A stretch of DNA of 64,000 bases from Apium graveolens (lineage: Eukaryota; Streptophyta; Magnoliopsida; Apiales; Apiaceae). Positions 7,845 through 18,176 of the stretch are shown here, one piece after another; position 1 is the first letter of the stretch; every line of letters starts with the position of its first letter. The stretch spans positions 81,727,742 through 81,791,741 of the forward strand of contig NC_133647.1 in the NCBI RefSeq assembly GCF_009905375.1, read 5' to 3'. The notes beneath the pieces were generated by a model, which saw nothing but the letters and a program-made list of their open reading frames with translations, did not search any database and was not told where the DNA came from. A program made the position numbers and the translations under genes.

Positions 7845-10800
7845 TGTAACGACCGAGGAATTACGCTTGTATTATATTATAAGTATAATAAATTATGTGT
7901 ATTATTATGTGATTAAATGTGTTAAGTCGTTGAACCCTAACTGCTATGTGTTATGTGTTGGTTGTTTTGATCCAAACGTGTTTTGGATATTTATTGAGCG
8001 TTCTATCGTCAGTTATATATATTATATCAAAACCTGTACAGCTCAAAACTATGTTTTAAAAGCCCGTATTTCAAACAAAATCATTGGCCCTATTTTGCCA
8101 AAAAATGCCCTATACTGTATCGCTATTCTGAACCCTTAGACGTTTTACAAATTGACCTTTTTCGCGAAAAACGACTTTTTTCCGGACCCCTTCGGGTACC
8201 AAAAACCCCACAAAAATCACATTTTTATTTTTATATGATTATGAAATTATCATATATCATTTTTCTTTGTATTTTTGTATTTTTCACAATTTTTGGGAAT
8301 TTTTAGTATTTATTTAGTATTTATTGGATATTTAAAAATTCATTATTAATACCCAAAAATTATAAAAATTGGGGCCAAATATTTTTATTAGGAGTATAAT
8401 TAGCCCCTTAATTTTACTTAGGGGTATTATTTTCATAAATATAAATACCTGAATTACTATTAATTAAATCAGTTAATTATAATTAAAAATCAGAAGAAAA
8501 AAATAAAAAGAAAAGAAAGGGGATTAGGGTTAGGGTTTTGTGAAGAACAGCAGCAGAATCAATCGGACTTTTGAAGGTGATTCCGGTGACAGAAATTGAA
8601 GTGTGAGTAACCGATTTGAAGCCCAAAGTCTGTTCTATCAGATTATCACGTCAAAATCATCAACCGAGGTATTAATTTGTGTTTCGTAATTTCGGATTAA
8701 TTTCTCGAATTCGGGTTTGAAGTTCTGGTAATTGTTTGATGATTATGTTAGTATAGATGTTTAGATCGTCGATTTTGGAGTCGATTGACACCGGTTTTGT
8801 CGAGTTTGGCTTCGGGTTTTTTCTCGCCGGAAAAGCGGCGCCGCCGCCGCTGTTATCGGTGGTTTAGGCGGCGGGGACGGATAAAACGAAGGGAGAAACA
8901 CGACAGGGGAGGCCTGGGGAACGAAAGGGAACGAAGCAGCAGAAGAAACGAGGCCGATTGATTGCCGTTTTTGCTTCGTCGGAAGTTTCCGCCGGGCCGG
9001 AATCTGGGCAACGGCCGGCTGTTCTTCCCGACCCGATTGGGTTGGGGACGACCCGGTTTTCTAACCCGGTTTCGACCCGGGTTTAATCCTAATAACCCAA
9101 ACCCTGTTGATGTTTTTGTGTTTTTAGTTAATTAATTAATTATTATATTTTAGTATATTAAATATCAGTTTTAGTAATTCTAAAAAGTAAATAAAAATTA
9201 GTTTTAAATTCTGAAAAATAGTATTATTAATTTCTAAATTATTTATTAATTTATAATTCTAATTTAATTATTTAATTATTTAATTATTTATCTAATTATT
9301 TATTAGTTATCTAATTAATTAATAATTAGGTAATTAATTAATAATTAGATAATTAATTAATAAATAAGGATTAAACTGATTAATAATTTGATAATTAGTT
9401 AATATTACGAGTAGTGATTCGATAATGAGAATTATTATTCGAGCGTTAGTTATTCGAATAATATTACAGTAATTGTTCGTATCATATAATTAAATACTGA
9501 TAATTAATTGATTAACGAATCGTTTAAATTCCAATAATAATATATTAGTTCGGTAATATTCGAGAATAGTGTGTAGCTCGTATTTATACGAGTGATTAAT
9601 CGTTGAGTTGGTTTATAATTTGAGTAATTCATAGTTATTCGATAAATAGCGTATCGGTTAATTAAGTTGATTGATTATTTGTAAATAATCGATCTAATCA
9701 AATAAATAACGATGAGTTGTAAATATTTGTAATAAATTGTGATTAATCCTAATAATTAGGGATTAATTATTTTAAATTAGTAAATAATTATCTATTAATT
9801 ATTTATTAGTTATTTATTTATTAAGTAATTAATTATTTCAATAATTAATCACATAATTTTCAATAAATCGTAACTTCTTCGTTTTAACTCCAAAAATTAT
9901 AAAAATATTATTTTTGACTTTGATTTTTATTAAATAATTATTTAAAAATTATTTTAGGATTTAAAAGGTTGTAATAATTATCTATATTGAATAATAAATT
10001 GAATTATCAGTGTTTAATTCATAACAATTCAACCGTTAGTCCGATTTAAGTGAAACGAAGACCCCTAGACTCAGAAAAATGAGACGAATCCAATAAAAAT
10101 AGTTGTAAGTTATAATTTATTCTGAAAAAGAGTGGTTTGGTGATAACTGATAGTTCGTAGGTCCTAGTAGGGATATAATTGAGCCGAATAAATCCTGAAA
10201 AATTATAATAAAATCAGATAAGACTAGTAATGCAGGTATAAGCCTAGAATTGATTCTAAAAATAATTATAAATCTAGAAATTAATTGTGTGCTTTACGTG
10301 TTACGTGTTATATGTGATTATGTGCATAAATATGTTGTGTAAATATATGTATATATATGCGAGTCAGATAGAAACGCATGGGTAGACTGATAAGGTTGTG
10401 TGATATCAATTCAAGATACACGTATATAGTAAGTTATCTAAACACCTATATTTCCATGATTTGTTCAGTGTTAACAAGGCAGAGCAAGCTAGGGTCAGAA
10501 GGCAGTGAATTAAACCAGGTTAAGTACGCACAAGGCAAGTTTTTCCCCTATTCTAAATTCAGAATAGTGAATTATATTTCTTTCTATCATATCAATTCTC
10601 TTTGATAATCATTGTTCATATGCACTGTTGTCCATTTATTATTACTTGTTCCAGTTTCATTTCAATTCTTGATTTACCCAATTTATTGAATTCCCTGTTC
10701 ATATTTCAATTCTTTTACCCTACATATATTCTGGTATATCCTGGTGTTGGGATATATCAATAGCATACCGATTGTTCCGGATGCTCAGCCTTGGACTGGA

Positions 10801-11578
10801 TGGTTACTATAAAGGCTGGGTTTTTCCCAGACCATTAATTAATAGGCCATAGTTGCCTGAGTACTCCTTATGTTGGTTGAGTCTATGCAGTTGGGTATAG
10901 ATCCGCACTATATTCTGACTGATCAGCAGATTATAGTGCATATGTTGGTTCTTGTTTCCAGTCTTGTTCATTTGGCACTCGCCATCATTGGCAAATTATT
11001 ATCATATACAGATACAGATGGTTGTTCAAACCAGCAGCTTATTGGTTCATTTATTTCTCTCTCTTTATAATATATATATATATTGTTGCAGGCTTGTTGA
11101 GCAATTTTGGCTCATTTCTTTTATTGTCACTCCTATTATTTTACAGTTAAGGTAGAGAATGAAACCCATCAGGACCCGCATAGTCAAGAAGCGAGTCAAG
11201 CAGCGGGACCCTCTTATACCAAGAGTGTTCCTTCCTATTCCCGAAGAGAGCTTTGAATTGCCAGATCAGGTGTAGCAGGATAAGTAGTAATGTTCGGTTG
11301 AATAAAAGTTTTGTGTAGTTTGAATAAAAGATTGCGTAGTGAAACTGTAGATAGAATAAAGTTTTGTAATAAAGAGAGTTCTTGAGACAGGTTTTATTTA
11401 GTTGGGTTTGTAATAAAGTGTAGTGCATGATTCTTGTTTCCAAACTCAACCCTTAAAAGATCCTGAGTAGTGATAGTTCGGGGTAATTATTATATTAATA
11501 TTCCGCTTGTGCAGGTATAGTTGGTAATTGTTGTTAATAATGCCCCAAATCTATACCCCGGATTTGGAGGGTGTTATA
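7845..11578 (+). repeat. E1 3' LTR (complete, 3734 bp)
   Basis: It starts TGTAACGACC and ends GTGTTATA. It supplies the 107 bases missing from the left copy. Its TATA box is at 8440-8447, telo-box-like sequence at 8524-8539, intron-like module at 10535-11146, CTGATCA hairpin at 10905-10939 and coding exon at 11159-11275. Differences from the left copy are largely one-base changes in homopolymer runs, plus a shorter (TA)n run. Confidence 0.95.
11159..11275 (+). CDS. E1 3' LTR copy of the LTR-resident coding exon
   Basis: This is the same 38-codon frame as at 3201-3317, unchanged in translation. In a 3' LTR it has no downstream exon in this element, so it is a by-product of LTR duplication. 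Confidence 0.35.
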   Translation: MKPIRTRIVKKRVKQRDPLIPRVFLPIPEESFELPDQV

Positions 11579-11782
11579 ATCATAGGCTCCAGTCCTCCAA
11601 ATCTCCAGTATTTGTGTTCCTGAGAGTGCTTGTGGTTGGGTCAAAGCATACCCAATCTCACTGCGAGCAAGAAAATCTTGAATGAAGTGAAGATCTGAAG
11701 GAGCATCGTTCTTGCTAAGAATAGCCATATAGTTGTTGGGGACGAACTTGGCTCCATTAAAGATACCGTCCTTTGGTGCCAT
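11579..11782 (-). pseudogene. copia-1 post-pol reading frame, truncated by E1
   Basis: On the minus strand an ATG at 11782 opens MAPKDGIFNGAKFVPNNYMA, and the frame stays open for 68 codons until the E1 insertion cuts it. It lies 1.5 kb downstream of the copia-1 pol stop, the place where SIRE-lineage copia elements carry an additional (env-like-position) ORF. I recognise the opening as a type seen in plant copia elements but cannot assign a function, and no membrane segment or signal peptide is visible in the remaining part. A TATA-like sequence and CT-rich leader occur about 150 nt upstream (11885-11960, minus). The rest lies beyond E1, outside the window. Confidence 0.55.
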
Positions 11783-13267
11783 TTCTGTGAGAAATTAAGT
11801 GAAATAATGTGTGTGTAGAAAGTGTTTGATAAAATGCCTGTAAGAAAGTCCGTCAGAGAATACAGAGAAAAAGAGAGAGAGTAAAAGAAATAAGAGATAA
11901 AGTAAGAGAGAAGGTAAAAGATTTGTATAATCTTTTATCTATAATATTTATACTCTTTCCACTCAACGGCTCTTTTTGGAAGTAAAACCGACATAGTTAC
12001 ACCAGTCACGCAATAAATAGTCAAGGCGGTAATTAGTGGGCACGGGAAATATGCAGTAATTATTGCACACATACATATGTAAAAACCAACACGCAACCCA
12101 TTAATCAAATGATTATTACTGTTTTTATATCACCTAATTATTTTTTGTGAAATGTAACCATTAGAGTAAATACTAAAAATAAGTAAAGTAAGTAAATAAT
12201 GCCACGTAAGCATCAGGATTTGCATCAGAACTTGACTATTATCAGAATTTAACGGTCATCAGAACATGGCTTCTGTACTCAAAAAGTGAATGACGGTTTC
12301 TGTGTTTCTTCACACAAATACTGACTGGTTTCTTCAGAGTTTAATCATCAGAACATAATCAGAACTTGTCCTCAGAATTTATGCAAATAATACTTAATTG
12401 TTTATCAGAAACAACTTAATCACCATAGTAATTTTCATCATTCATATGGAGTGATAGTGTGTGTATGTGCAAATGATCAGATCAAGATTAAAGTCTGATA
12501 AACTTCAGTATATCTTAGAAATAAGGCATAACTAAGAAAAATGCTTAAAATATGTCTTGAATTGTGAAGTCTACTGTAGAATAAATTTATGCAAGAATCC
12601 ACCTCAACTGTTTGTGCTTATTTTATGCTTCTTTTGAAATTCTTTTGACAAGGGTTTCTCAGTGTAAATGAGTTACGACTGCCATCAGAATTAATGTTGT
12701 TATCAGAATATTTCTCCAATAATCAGAGAATGTGAAAAGTCACCAAATCAATTTGCTTTTCTAATGCATATAACTTAATACTAGCAATGCACTTGGATCT
12801 TCCCTTTCACATAAATTACTCTAGATCTCAATAGAGTACCTGATTTCATTTTTTTTAATTCCTTCAGATAAGTGAGGCTTATCAAGCATGTATTTCATCC
12901 TTAAGATTTACTGACATCAGAATTCGACAGATAAGAAGCAATAATCTAGTTTGTGACTTAGTAATAAGATACAGGAAGTAAATTTTACTAAGATCAAAAT
13001 TAGAATTTGCTCGTGTCTTTGATTTCCACATAAGCAACTAATTCAAACATGGGATACATAGTTTGTTAAAGACTACTAAGTCAGCATCTAACAAGATAAT
13101 CCTCATTGGATGGAATAGTCACAGAACATTCAAAACACATTCAGAGTTTATAGAAACACATCAGATAATAAGGAGTGTTTAAATATGTTACAATTTAAGC
13201 ACATATTACATTGAGATAAGAAAATCTGTAAATATTGATCATAAAGTCTGATGTATGAGAACAAAAA
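11783..13267 (-). other. copia-1 region between pol and the post-pol frame
   Basis: No coding potential is seen. The stretch has many copies of the CAGAACTT/AAGTTCTGA motif typical of the copia sequences in this window, and near 11885-11960 a CT-rich leader downstream of a TATAAATATTATAG-like stretch that could be an internal promoter for the frame at 11782. I found no copy here of the copia-1 LTR (32010-32571), so the 3' LTR must lie further left. Confidence 0.5.
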
Positions 13268-14029
13268 CTAAACAGATTTTGAGAAAGAACCTGAAACCAT
13301 TCCAAGTTCATTTACCATTCTTGTAAAATTAGCTTCACACAGTGGTTTTGTGAAGATATCTGCTAGTTGTTGATCAGTGAGAACAAAATGCAAATCCACT
13401 GTACCTTCATCCACATGTTCCCTTATGAAGTGGTACCTAATGCTGATGTGCTTTGTCATTGAGTGTTGAACTGGATTTCCTGTCATAGCAATAGCACTTT
13501 GATTATCAAAGTAAATAGGTATTTTAGAAAATTCTAACCCATAGTCTAGTAACTGATTCTTCATCCAAAGAATCTGTGCACAACAGCTTCTTGTAGCAAT
13601 ATATTCTGCTTCTGCAGTTGATGGGGAAATTGATTTATGTTTCTTGCTAAACCAAGAAACCAATATGCCTTCAAGAAATTGGCAGCTTCCACTAGTGCTT
13701 TTCCTGTCTATTTTGCATCCGGCAAAATCTGCATCTGAGTAGCCTATTACCTTAAAATCTGATTCCCTAGGATACCACAATCCTAGATCAGCTATACCCC
13801 TGAGGTACTTGAAAATTCTTTTCACAGCTATTAGATGAGGTTCTCTTGGATCAGCCTGAAATCTTGCACAAAGACGGGTAGCATACATGATATATGGTCT
13901 ACTTGCAGTTAAATAGAGTAAAGAGCCAATCATACCTCTGTAGTTAGTAATATCTACTGATGCTCCAGTATCTTTATTTAACTTGGTGGCAGTGGCCATG
14001 GGAGTTGATGCAGTAGAACTGTCTTGCAT
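13268..14029 (-). pseudogene. copia-1 RT C-terminus and RNase H
   Basis: A 253-codon open piece contains the connection region (YRGMIGSLLYLTASRP, AVKRIFKYLRG) and RNase H (YSDADFAG with the first Asp, STAEAEYIA with Glu, FDNQSAIA with Asp, then TKHISIRYHF and ADIFTKPL). It ends at the natural pol stop (13268). This domain is well preserved, although the upstream frame is broken between 14030 and 14143. Confidence 0.9.
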
Positions 14030-14782
14030 TTCAAATTTCTTGAGTAATTTTCTAGTGTACTTAGATTGACTGATAAAAGTACCTTATTCATTTTGTGTGA
14101 CTTGAAGTCCCTGAAAATAACTCAACTCTCCCATCATACTCATTTAATATCTTGACTGCAATAACTTGGAAAATCTTTCACACAGTTTTGTATTTGTAGA
14201 GCCAAAGATGATTTCATCAACATATATCTGTACCAAAAGTAAGTCCTTTCCATGGTTGATGTAGAATAAAGTCTTGTCAATTGTGCCTATGTCAAATCCA
14301 CTTTCCAGAAGGAATTGAGTCAGAGTCTCATACCATGCTATTGGAGCTTGCTTAAGGCCATAAAGTGCTTTTTCAAGCCTATAGACATGATTTGGAAATT
14401 TTGGATATACCTCTTCTTCCAATTCTCCATTGAGAAAAGCACTTTTCACATCCATTTGCAAGACTTTAAACTTCTTGTGAGCAGCATAAGCTAAAAAGAT
14501 TCTTATGGCTTCCAATCTAGCAACTGGAGCAAATGTCTCATCATAATCAATACCCTCATATTGAGAGTAACCTTTAGCAACCAGCCTTGCTTTGTTTCTT
14601 GTAATTATGCCATCACTTTCAGTTTTATTTCTGAACACCCATTTTGTACCAACAATTGATATGTCCTTTGGTCTAGGTACTAGGGTCCAGACTTTATTAC
14701 TTTCAAATTCATTTAACTCTTCATGCATTGCTTGCACCCAATCAGCATCTTGAAGAGTTTCTTCCACTTTCTTTGGTTCAGT
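14030..14782 (-). pseudogene. copia-1 reverse transcriptase (RVT_2 type), catalytic motif altered
   Basis: The fingers and palm read [37 protein letters not shown] and [18 protein letters not shown]. The normally following PPGF segment is missing: EEEVY runs directly into a PNHVYRL-like sequence, about nine residues shorter than copia-3. The catalytic motif is YVDE instead of YVDD (Glu codon at 14215-14213), which would abolish metal binding. A stop (14144-14146) and frame changes follow. It needs upstream pol for expression. Confidence 0.9.
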
Positions 14783-15453
14783 CTAAGATATAAAGGAATG
14801 ATAGAGACATTCATTTGTTATTGTTGTTCTAGTTCTGACACATGCTTCAGGGTCTCCAATTATTAAGTCAAGTGTGTGTGATTTAGTCCACTTCCTTGCA
14901 GATGGAAGTTGATCTCTAGAACTGGATCCTCCCCTATGATCCATGCTGTCTCCATCAGCATTTTCTGATGCTCCCCCTGAAGTTATGCTCTCTGAGATTC
15001 CAAAATTGGAGTTGGATCCTTCAGGAATTGAAGAATTAGAGTTTCCAGAATTGTCAGAATTTGGCTCAACAGAACTTGATGAATCAGAACTTGAAGAGCC
15101 AGTGACTGGTTCTGATGCTTCTTGAGCGTCATGAGATATGGTATGATCATTAGCTTGCTCCCCCTGATCATTGAAATCTTTAAGTCCAGTAATCTTTTTA
15201 TAATCAAAAGATACATTGATATATTCCATGACAACCCTTGTTCTTAAATTGTAGACTCTGAAGACTTTTGTGGAAAGTGGATATCCAACAAAAATTCCTT
15301 TATCAGCTTTTAGATCAAATTTTGACAGTTGTTCAGGATGAGTCTTAAGAACAAAACACTTACATTCAATACATGAAAGTATTTCAGATTTGGCTTCTTT
15401 TTCTTCACCATCTCATATGGTGTTTTTCCATGCTTGTTTATGAGTGTAGCTTT
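14783..15453 (-). pseudogene. copia-1 integrase tail and serine-rich linker
   Basis: After the integrase core the frame is shifted (15235-15453). An open piece (15229-14783) holds VSFDYKKI, then a long serine/asparagine/acidic linker ending in SGGASENADGD and PSARKWTKSHTLDLIIGDP, the segment that leads into RT in SIRE-type copia elements. It shares SGGAS and PSARKWTK with copia-3. Confidence 0.8.
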
Positions 15454-16083
15454 CTATGTAAAACAAGCAGTCTGTACAGCTTCAGCCCAAAAATAGGTTG
15501 GTAGCTTTGCTTCATCAAGCATAGTTCGTGCAGCTTCAATAAGAGTCCTGTTCTTTCTTTCTACAACTCCATTCTGTTGTGAAGTTCCAGGTACAGAAAA
15601 TTCCTGCTTTATTCCTTGCTGTTTGCAGAACTCTTCCATGATTGAATTCTTGAACTCAGTGCCATTATCACTTCTTATTATTTTAAAAGAATCTTTGACT
15701 AACTTATCCAGCTGTCTGACATTATCAGTTATAGTAGATGTAGTTTCATTCTTCTTGTGCAAGAAATACACCCAAGTGTATCTTGTGAACTCAACCACTA
15801 TAATCATAACATATTTTTTCTTTGCAATAGACATGACATTAACTGGACCAAATAGATCAACATGCAATAAGTGATAAGGCTCAAGAATTGAGGATTCAGT
15901 TTTGCTCTTGAATGAAGATTTTCTTTGTTTTGCCTTTTGACATGAGTCGGAAAGGCCATCAGGAGCAAATATTGATTTTGGCAGTCCTCTCACAAGATCT
16001 TTCTTTACTAGCTCATTTATGTTGTTGAAATTTAAATGAGAGAGTCTTTTACACCAATTCCAGCTTTCTTCAATTGATTCCAT
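15454..16083 (-). pseudogene. copia-1 integrase core
   Basis: The frame holds the pre-integrase segment (WNWCKRLSHLNFNNINEL, whose usual H and C ligands are partly altered), then the catalytic triad: Asp in LHVDLFGPV, Asp in IIRSDNGTEF and Glu in NGVVERKNRTLIEAA. It ends at a TAG after TACFT, where the copia-3 equivalent continues. The triad is intact but the flanking stops make it non-functional. Confidence 0.9.
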
Positions 16084-16085
16084 GC

Positions 16086-16415
16086 TTAACAGACAGATTG
16101 CAGAACCACTTTGCCTGTAGAATTACTTATAACTTCACAGTGTTCTTCAAAGAAATCCACATGACAACCTCTGTCACAGATTTGACTCACACTTAGCAGA
16201 TTGTGTTTAAGTCCTGAGACAAGAGCTACTGTTTCAATTATGACATTCCCAAGATTGATATTTCCATATCCCAGAGTCTTTCCCATGTTTCCATCTCCAT
16301 AAGAAACTCCTGGGCCAGCTTTCTCCACAAAGTCTGATAGCAGGGCTTTATTTCCAGTCATATGTCCTGAACATCCAGTGTCCAGAACCAGGATGTTTTT
16401 CTTGTTGCCCTGCAA
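16086..16415 (-). pseudogene. copia-1 aspartic protease
   Basis: The active-site motif VLDTGCSGHMTGNKALLSDF opens the domain and is followed by SYGDGNMGKTLGYG and GLKHNLLSVSQICDRG, the standard copia protease pattern. A stop (16086-16088) separates it from the integrase segment. It would cleave the Gag-Pol polyprotein. Confidence 0.9.
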
Positions 16416-17675
16416 TCACAAAGACCACTATTGATTAGTTTTAAGAACCCATACTTGCTTGGATCCTTTGGCCTTGTTAAGTTTGTTAGCATTTACAGCA
16501 GATTTAGTTTCAGAGTTTATGCTAACATGCTTTTTATCAGACTTTATATCAAATTTTGCATCAGAATTACACTAGAAGGAATTACACTAACTTTCTTTAA
16601 AGAAGGTTCTATTTCATAATAATCATAGTACAAACTATAATATTCCTTACAAGTATAAATAGAATGCCATAAACTACCACAATGAAAACAAATATTTTAT
16701 GGTTTAAACCTAACAGACTGACTCTTAAATCCTGATCTAGAAGGTAAAGATTTTATATCTTTATTTTTCCTGCAAAAAGAAGCAAGATGGTTAGAGTTTC
16801 CATAATTATAGCATTTCTTTCTAGGAGCATTAGGAACAGGCATATATTTATTACTTTTATCACACCTTCCTTTCCATTCCTATTTTTCCTAGCTTCCTTT
16901 ATCTTGTTCACATTTTTAATTTCTTTCAGCTTATACTTAAGCTGCTTCTTGGTCATTAAGCCAATGTTCACCAAAGCTGGTTTGTCCTGTTTTGATTTTT
17001 CAGAAGTTGACTTTTCTTTGACTTCTGTTTTAGAGTCTTTCATCTCTTCAGAATCAAACACAGCAGTTTTTGCAACAAAGTTAACAGGATTTACATTTGG
17101 CTTTACAACCTGTTTGATAGCAATTGGCTTAATTGGCAAAATTCCTTTCTCACTTTTAGCATCTTTATAACCTAACCCCTCTTTCCAGTTTCCACTACTT
17201 AGAATATTCTGAGTTGTTTTGCCTGAGTTAGTCCAAGTCCTGATGATTTCTCTTTCTTTTTCTAATTCAGGTTTTAGATAATCACTCTGTTTAAGCAATT
17301 CATTCTTAACATACACAGCATTATCTCTCTCTTTCTGAATAGTGTTCATCTTGACTAACTCTTCTTCAAGATAGCTATTTCTGTTTTTGTACTTTAGATT
17401 TTCAGATTTTAATCTTTCATTCTCTAAAGTCTGATCTCTATAGCTAATATAACTTTTTTTCAGAAATAATCTCAACTAAGTAATATCTTCTATATCAAAA
17501 GCAAGAGTTGATAGAGGTACCTTTAGTTCATTAGCATCAGAACTGCTATCAACATTTGCCATTAAGGCATAGTTTACCTCTTCTTCAGATTCTGAAGTGT
17601 CTGCCCAGTTTTTCTTATTTGTGATAAGTGCTTGGCCTTTATCACCTTTTCCTTCCTTGCAATCAGGAGAGATGT
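16416..17675 (-). pseudogene. copia-1 gag C-terminal part, downstream of E2
   Basis: Reading from 17675 the frame gives ISPDC, the second half of a CCHC zinc knuckle cut by E2. A coiled-coil-prone Lys/Glu-rich region follows (17475-16860: ENERLKSENLKYKNRN, EKEREIIRTWTNSGK), then KKQLKYKLKEIKN and remnants of a second knuckle (CYNYGNSNHLASFC, with Tyr for the second Cys) in a shifted frame near 16790. There are stops near 17476 and 16753 and frame changes before the protease. This long coiled-coil insertion after Gag matches SIRE-type elements. Confidence 0.8.
17671..17675. other. E2 target site duplication, left copy (GATGT)
   Basis: GATGT immediately precedes the left LTR end and is repeated at 30855-30859 after the right end. 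Removing E2 plus one copy restores the copia-1 zinc knuckle codons. Confidence 0.97.
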
Positions 17676-17846
17676 TGTCACGCCCCCAACTTAAACAGCA
17701 AATTAAATATAACTATTACAACATTTTAAAAAGAAGTAAACATAACCAACTCCAAGATCTTACAGTTTAGGGTTTGGAACAGCCCAACACTACCATCTAT
17801 TACAACTGATTTTAAATAGCGAGTCCTCACACAAAACTACTATCTC

Positions 17847-17918
17847 TTATTCTACCTGAGCTCGAACATAAGCATCTGCATCACAGGTCTTACGGGCAGT
17901 CTGCTTGAATCTAACCAT
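17847..17918 (-). CDS. E2 3' LTR copy of the H3-tail-like coding exon
   Basis: The minus-strand ATG at 17918 opens a 23-codon frame beginning MVRFKQTARKT, followed by an AYVRAQ segment. It lies 12 nt after the ATATTACAG acceptor. It keeps Arg at the third codon, whereas the 5' LTR copy has Ile. After initiator-Met removal, K4, Q5, T6, A7, R8 and K9 coincide with the histone H3 tail. The CAG at 17858-17856 is followed by GTAGAA. This copy has no downstream exon in the element. Confidence 0.5.
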   Translation of the reverse strand: MVRFKQTARKTCDADAYVRAQVE

Positions 17919-18142
17919 AGTTGTTAGCTGTAATATCAGGGTAAAGCAAGGAGTGAGCCAAATGCTCAACAAGTGCTAAACAATACGATACAAAACATAA
18001 ATCGAGATATACATTAAAGAATGACAATGGAAAGACATAACCAATGATAACGAGAGATAAAACTATGGGTGAGGGAATCATTTTGCTTGTATCAAAACAA
18101 TTTTAAAATCACATCTTAATCAAAATCATTTTATGACGCTAC

Positions 18143-18176
18143 GGATTACAGCCGGTGATCAGCCGCGAAGTAATCC
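18143..18176 (-). other. CTGATCA-loop hairpin, E2 3' LTR
   Basis: On the minus strand GGATTAC and GTAATCC form a perfect 7-bp outer stem, and CGG/CCG an inner stem around CTGATCA. It is identical to the copy at 27452-27485. Confidence 0.7.

Larger units (their letters stand above)
1..11578 (+). mobile_element. E1: chromovirus-type Ty3/gypsy retrotransposon, non-autonomous, 5' end outside window
   Basis: Two direct repeats (1-3620 and 7845-11578) flank a 4.2-kb interior with a primer binding site, an extra upstream reading frame, broken gag-pol and a polypurine tract. The left LTR lacks its first ~107 bases because the window starts inside it. The element lies in copia-1, cutting that element's post-pol reading frame after 11579; the bases following the right LTR are ATCAT, but the matching left flank is not visible. 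Position 1 aligns with 7952. By eye the LTRs differ by roughly fifteen substitutions plus about twenty short indels, so the insertion looks recent although gag-pol is badly decayed. RNase H and most of integrase are deleted, so it would have depended on proteins supplied in trans. Confidence 0.95.
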
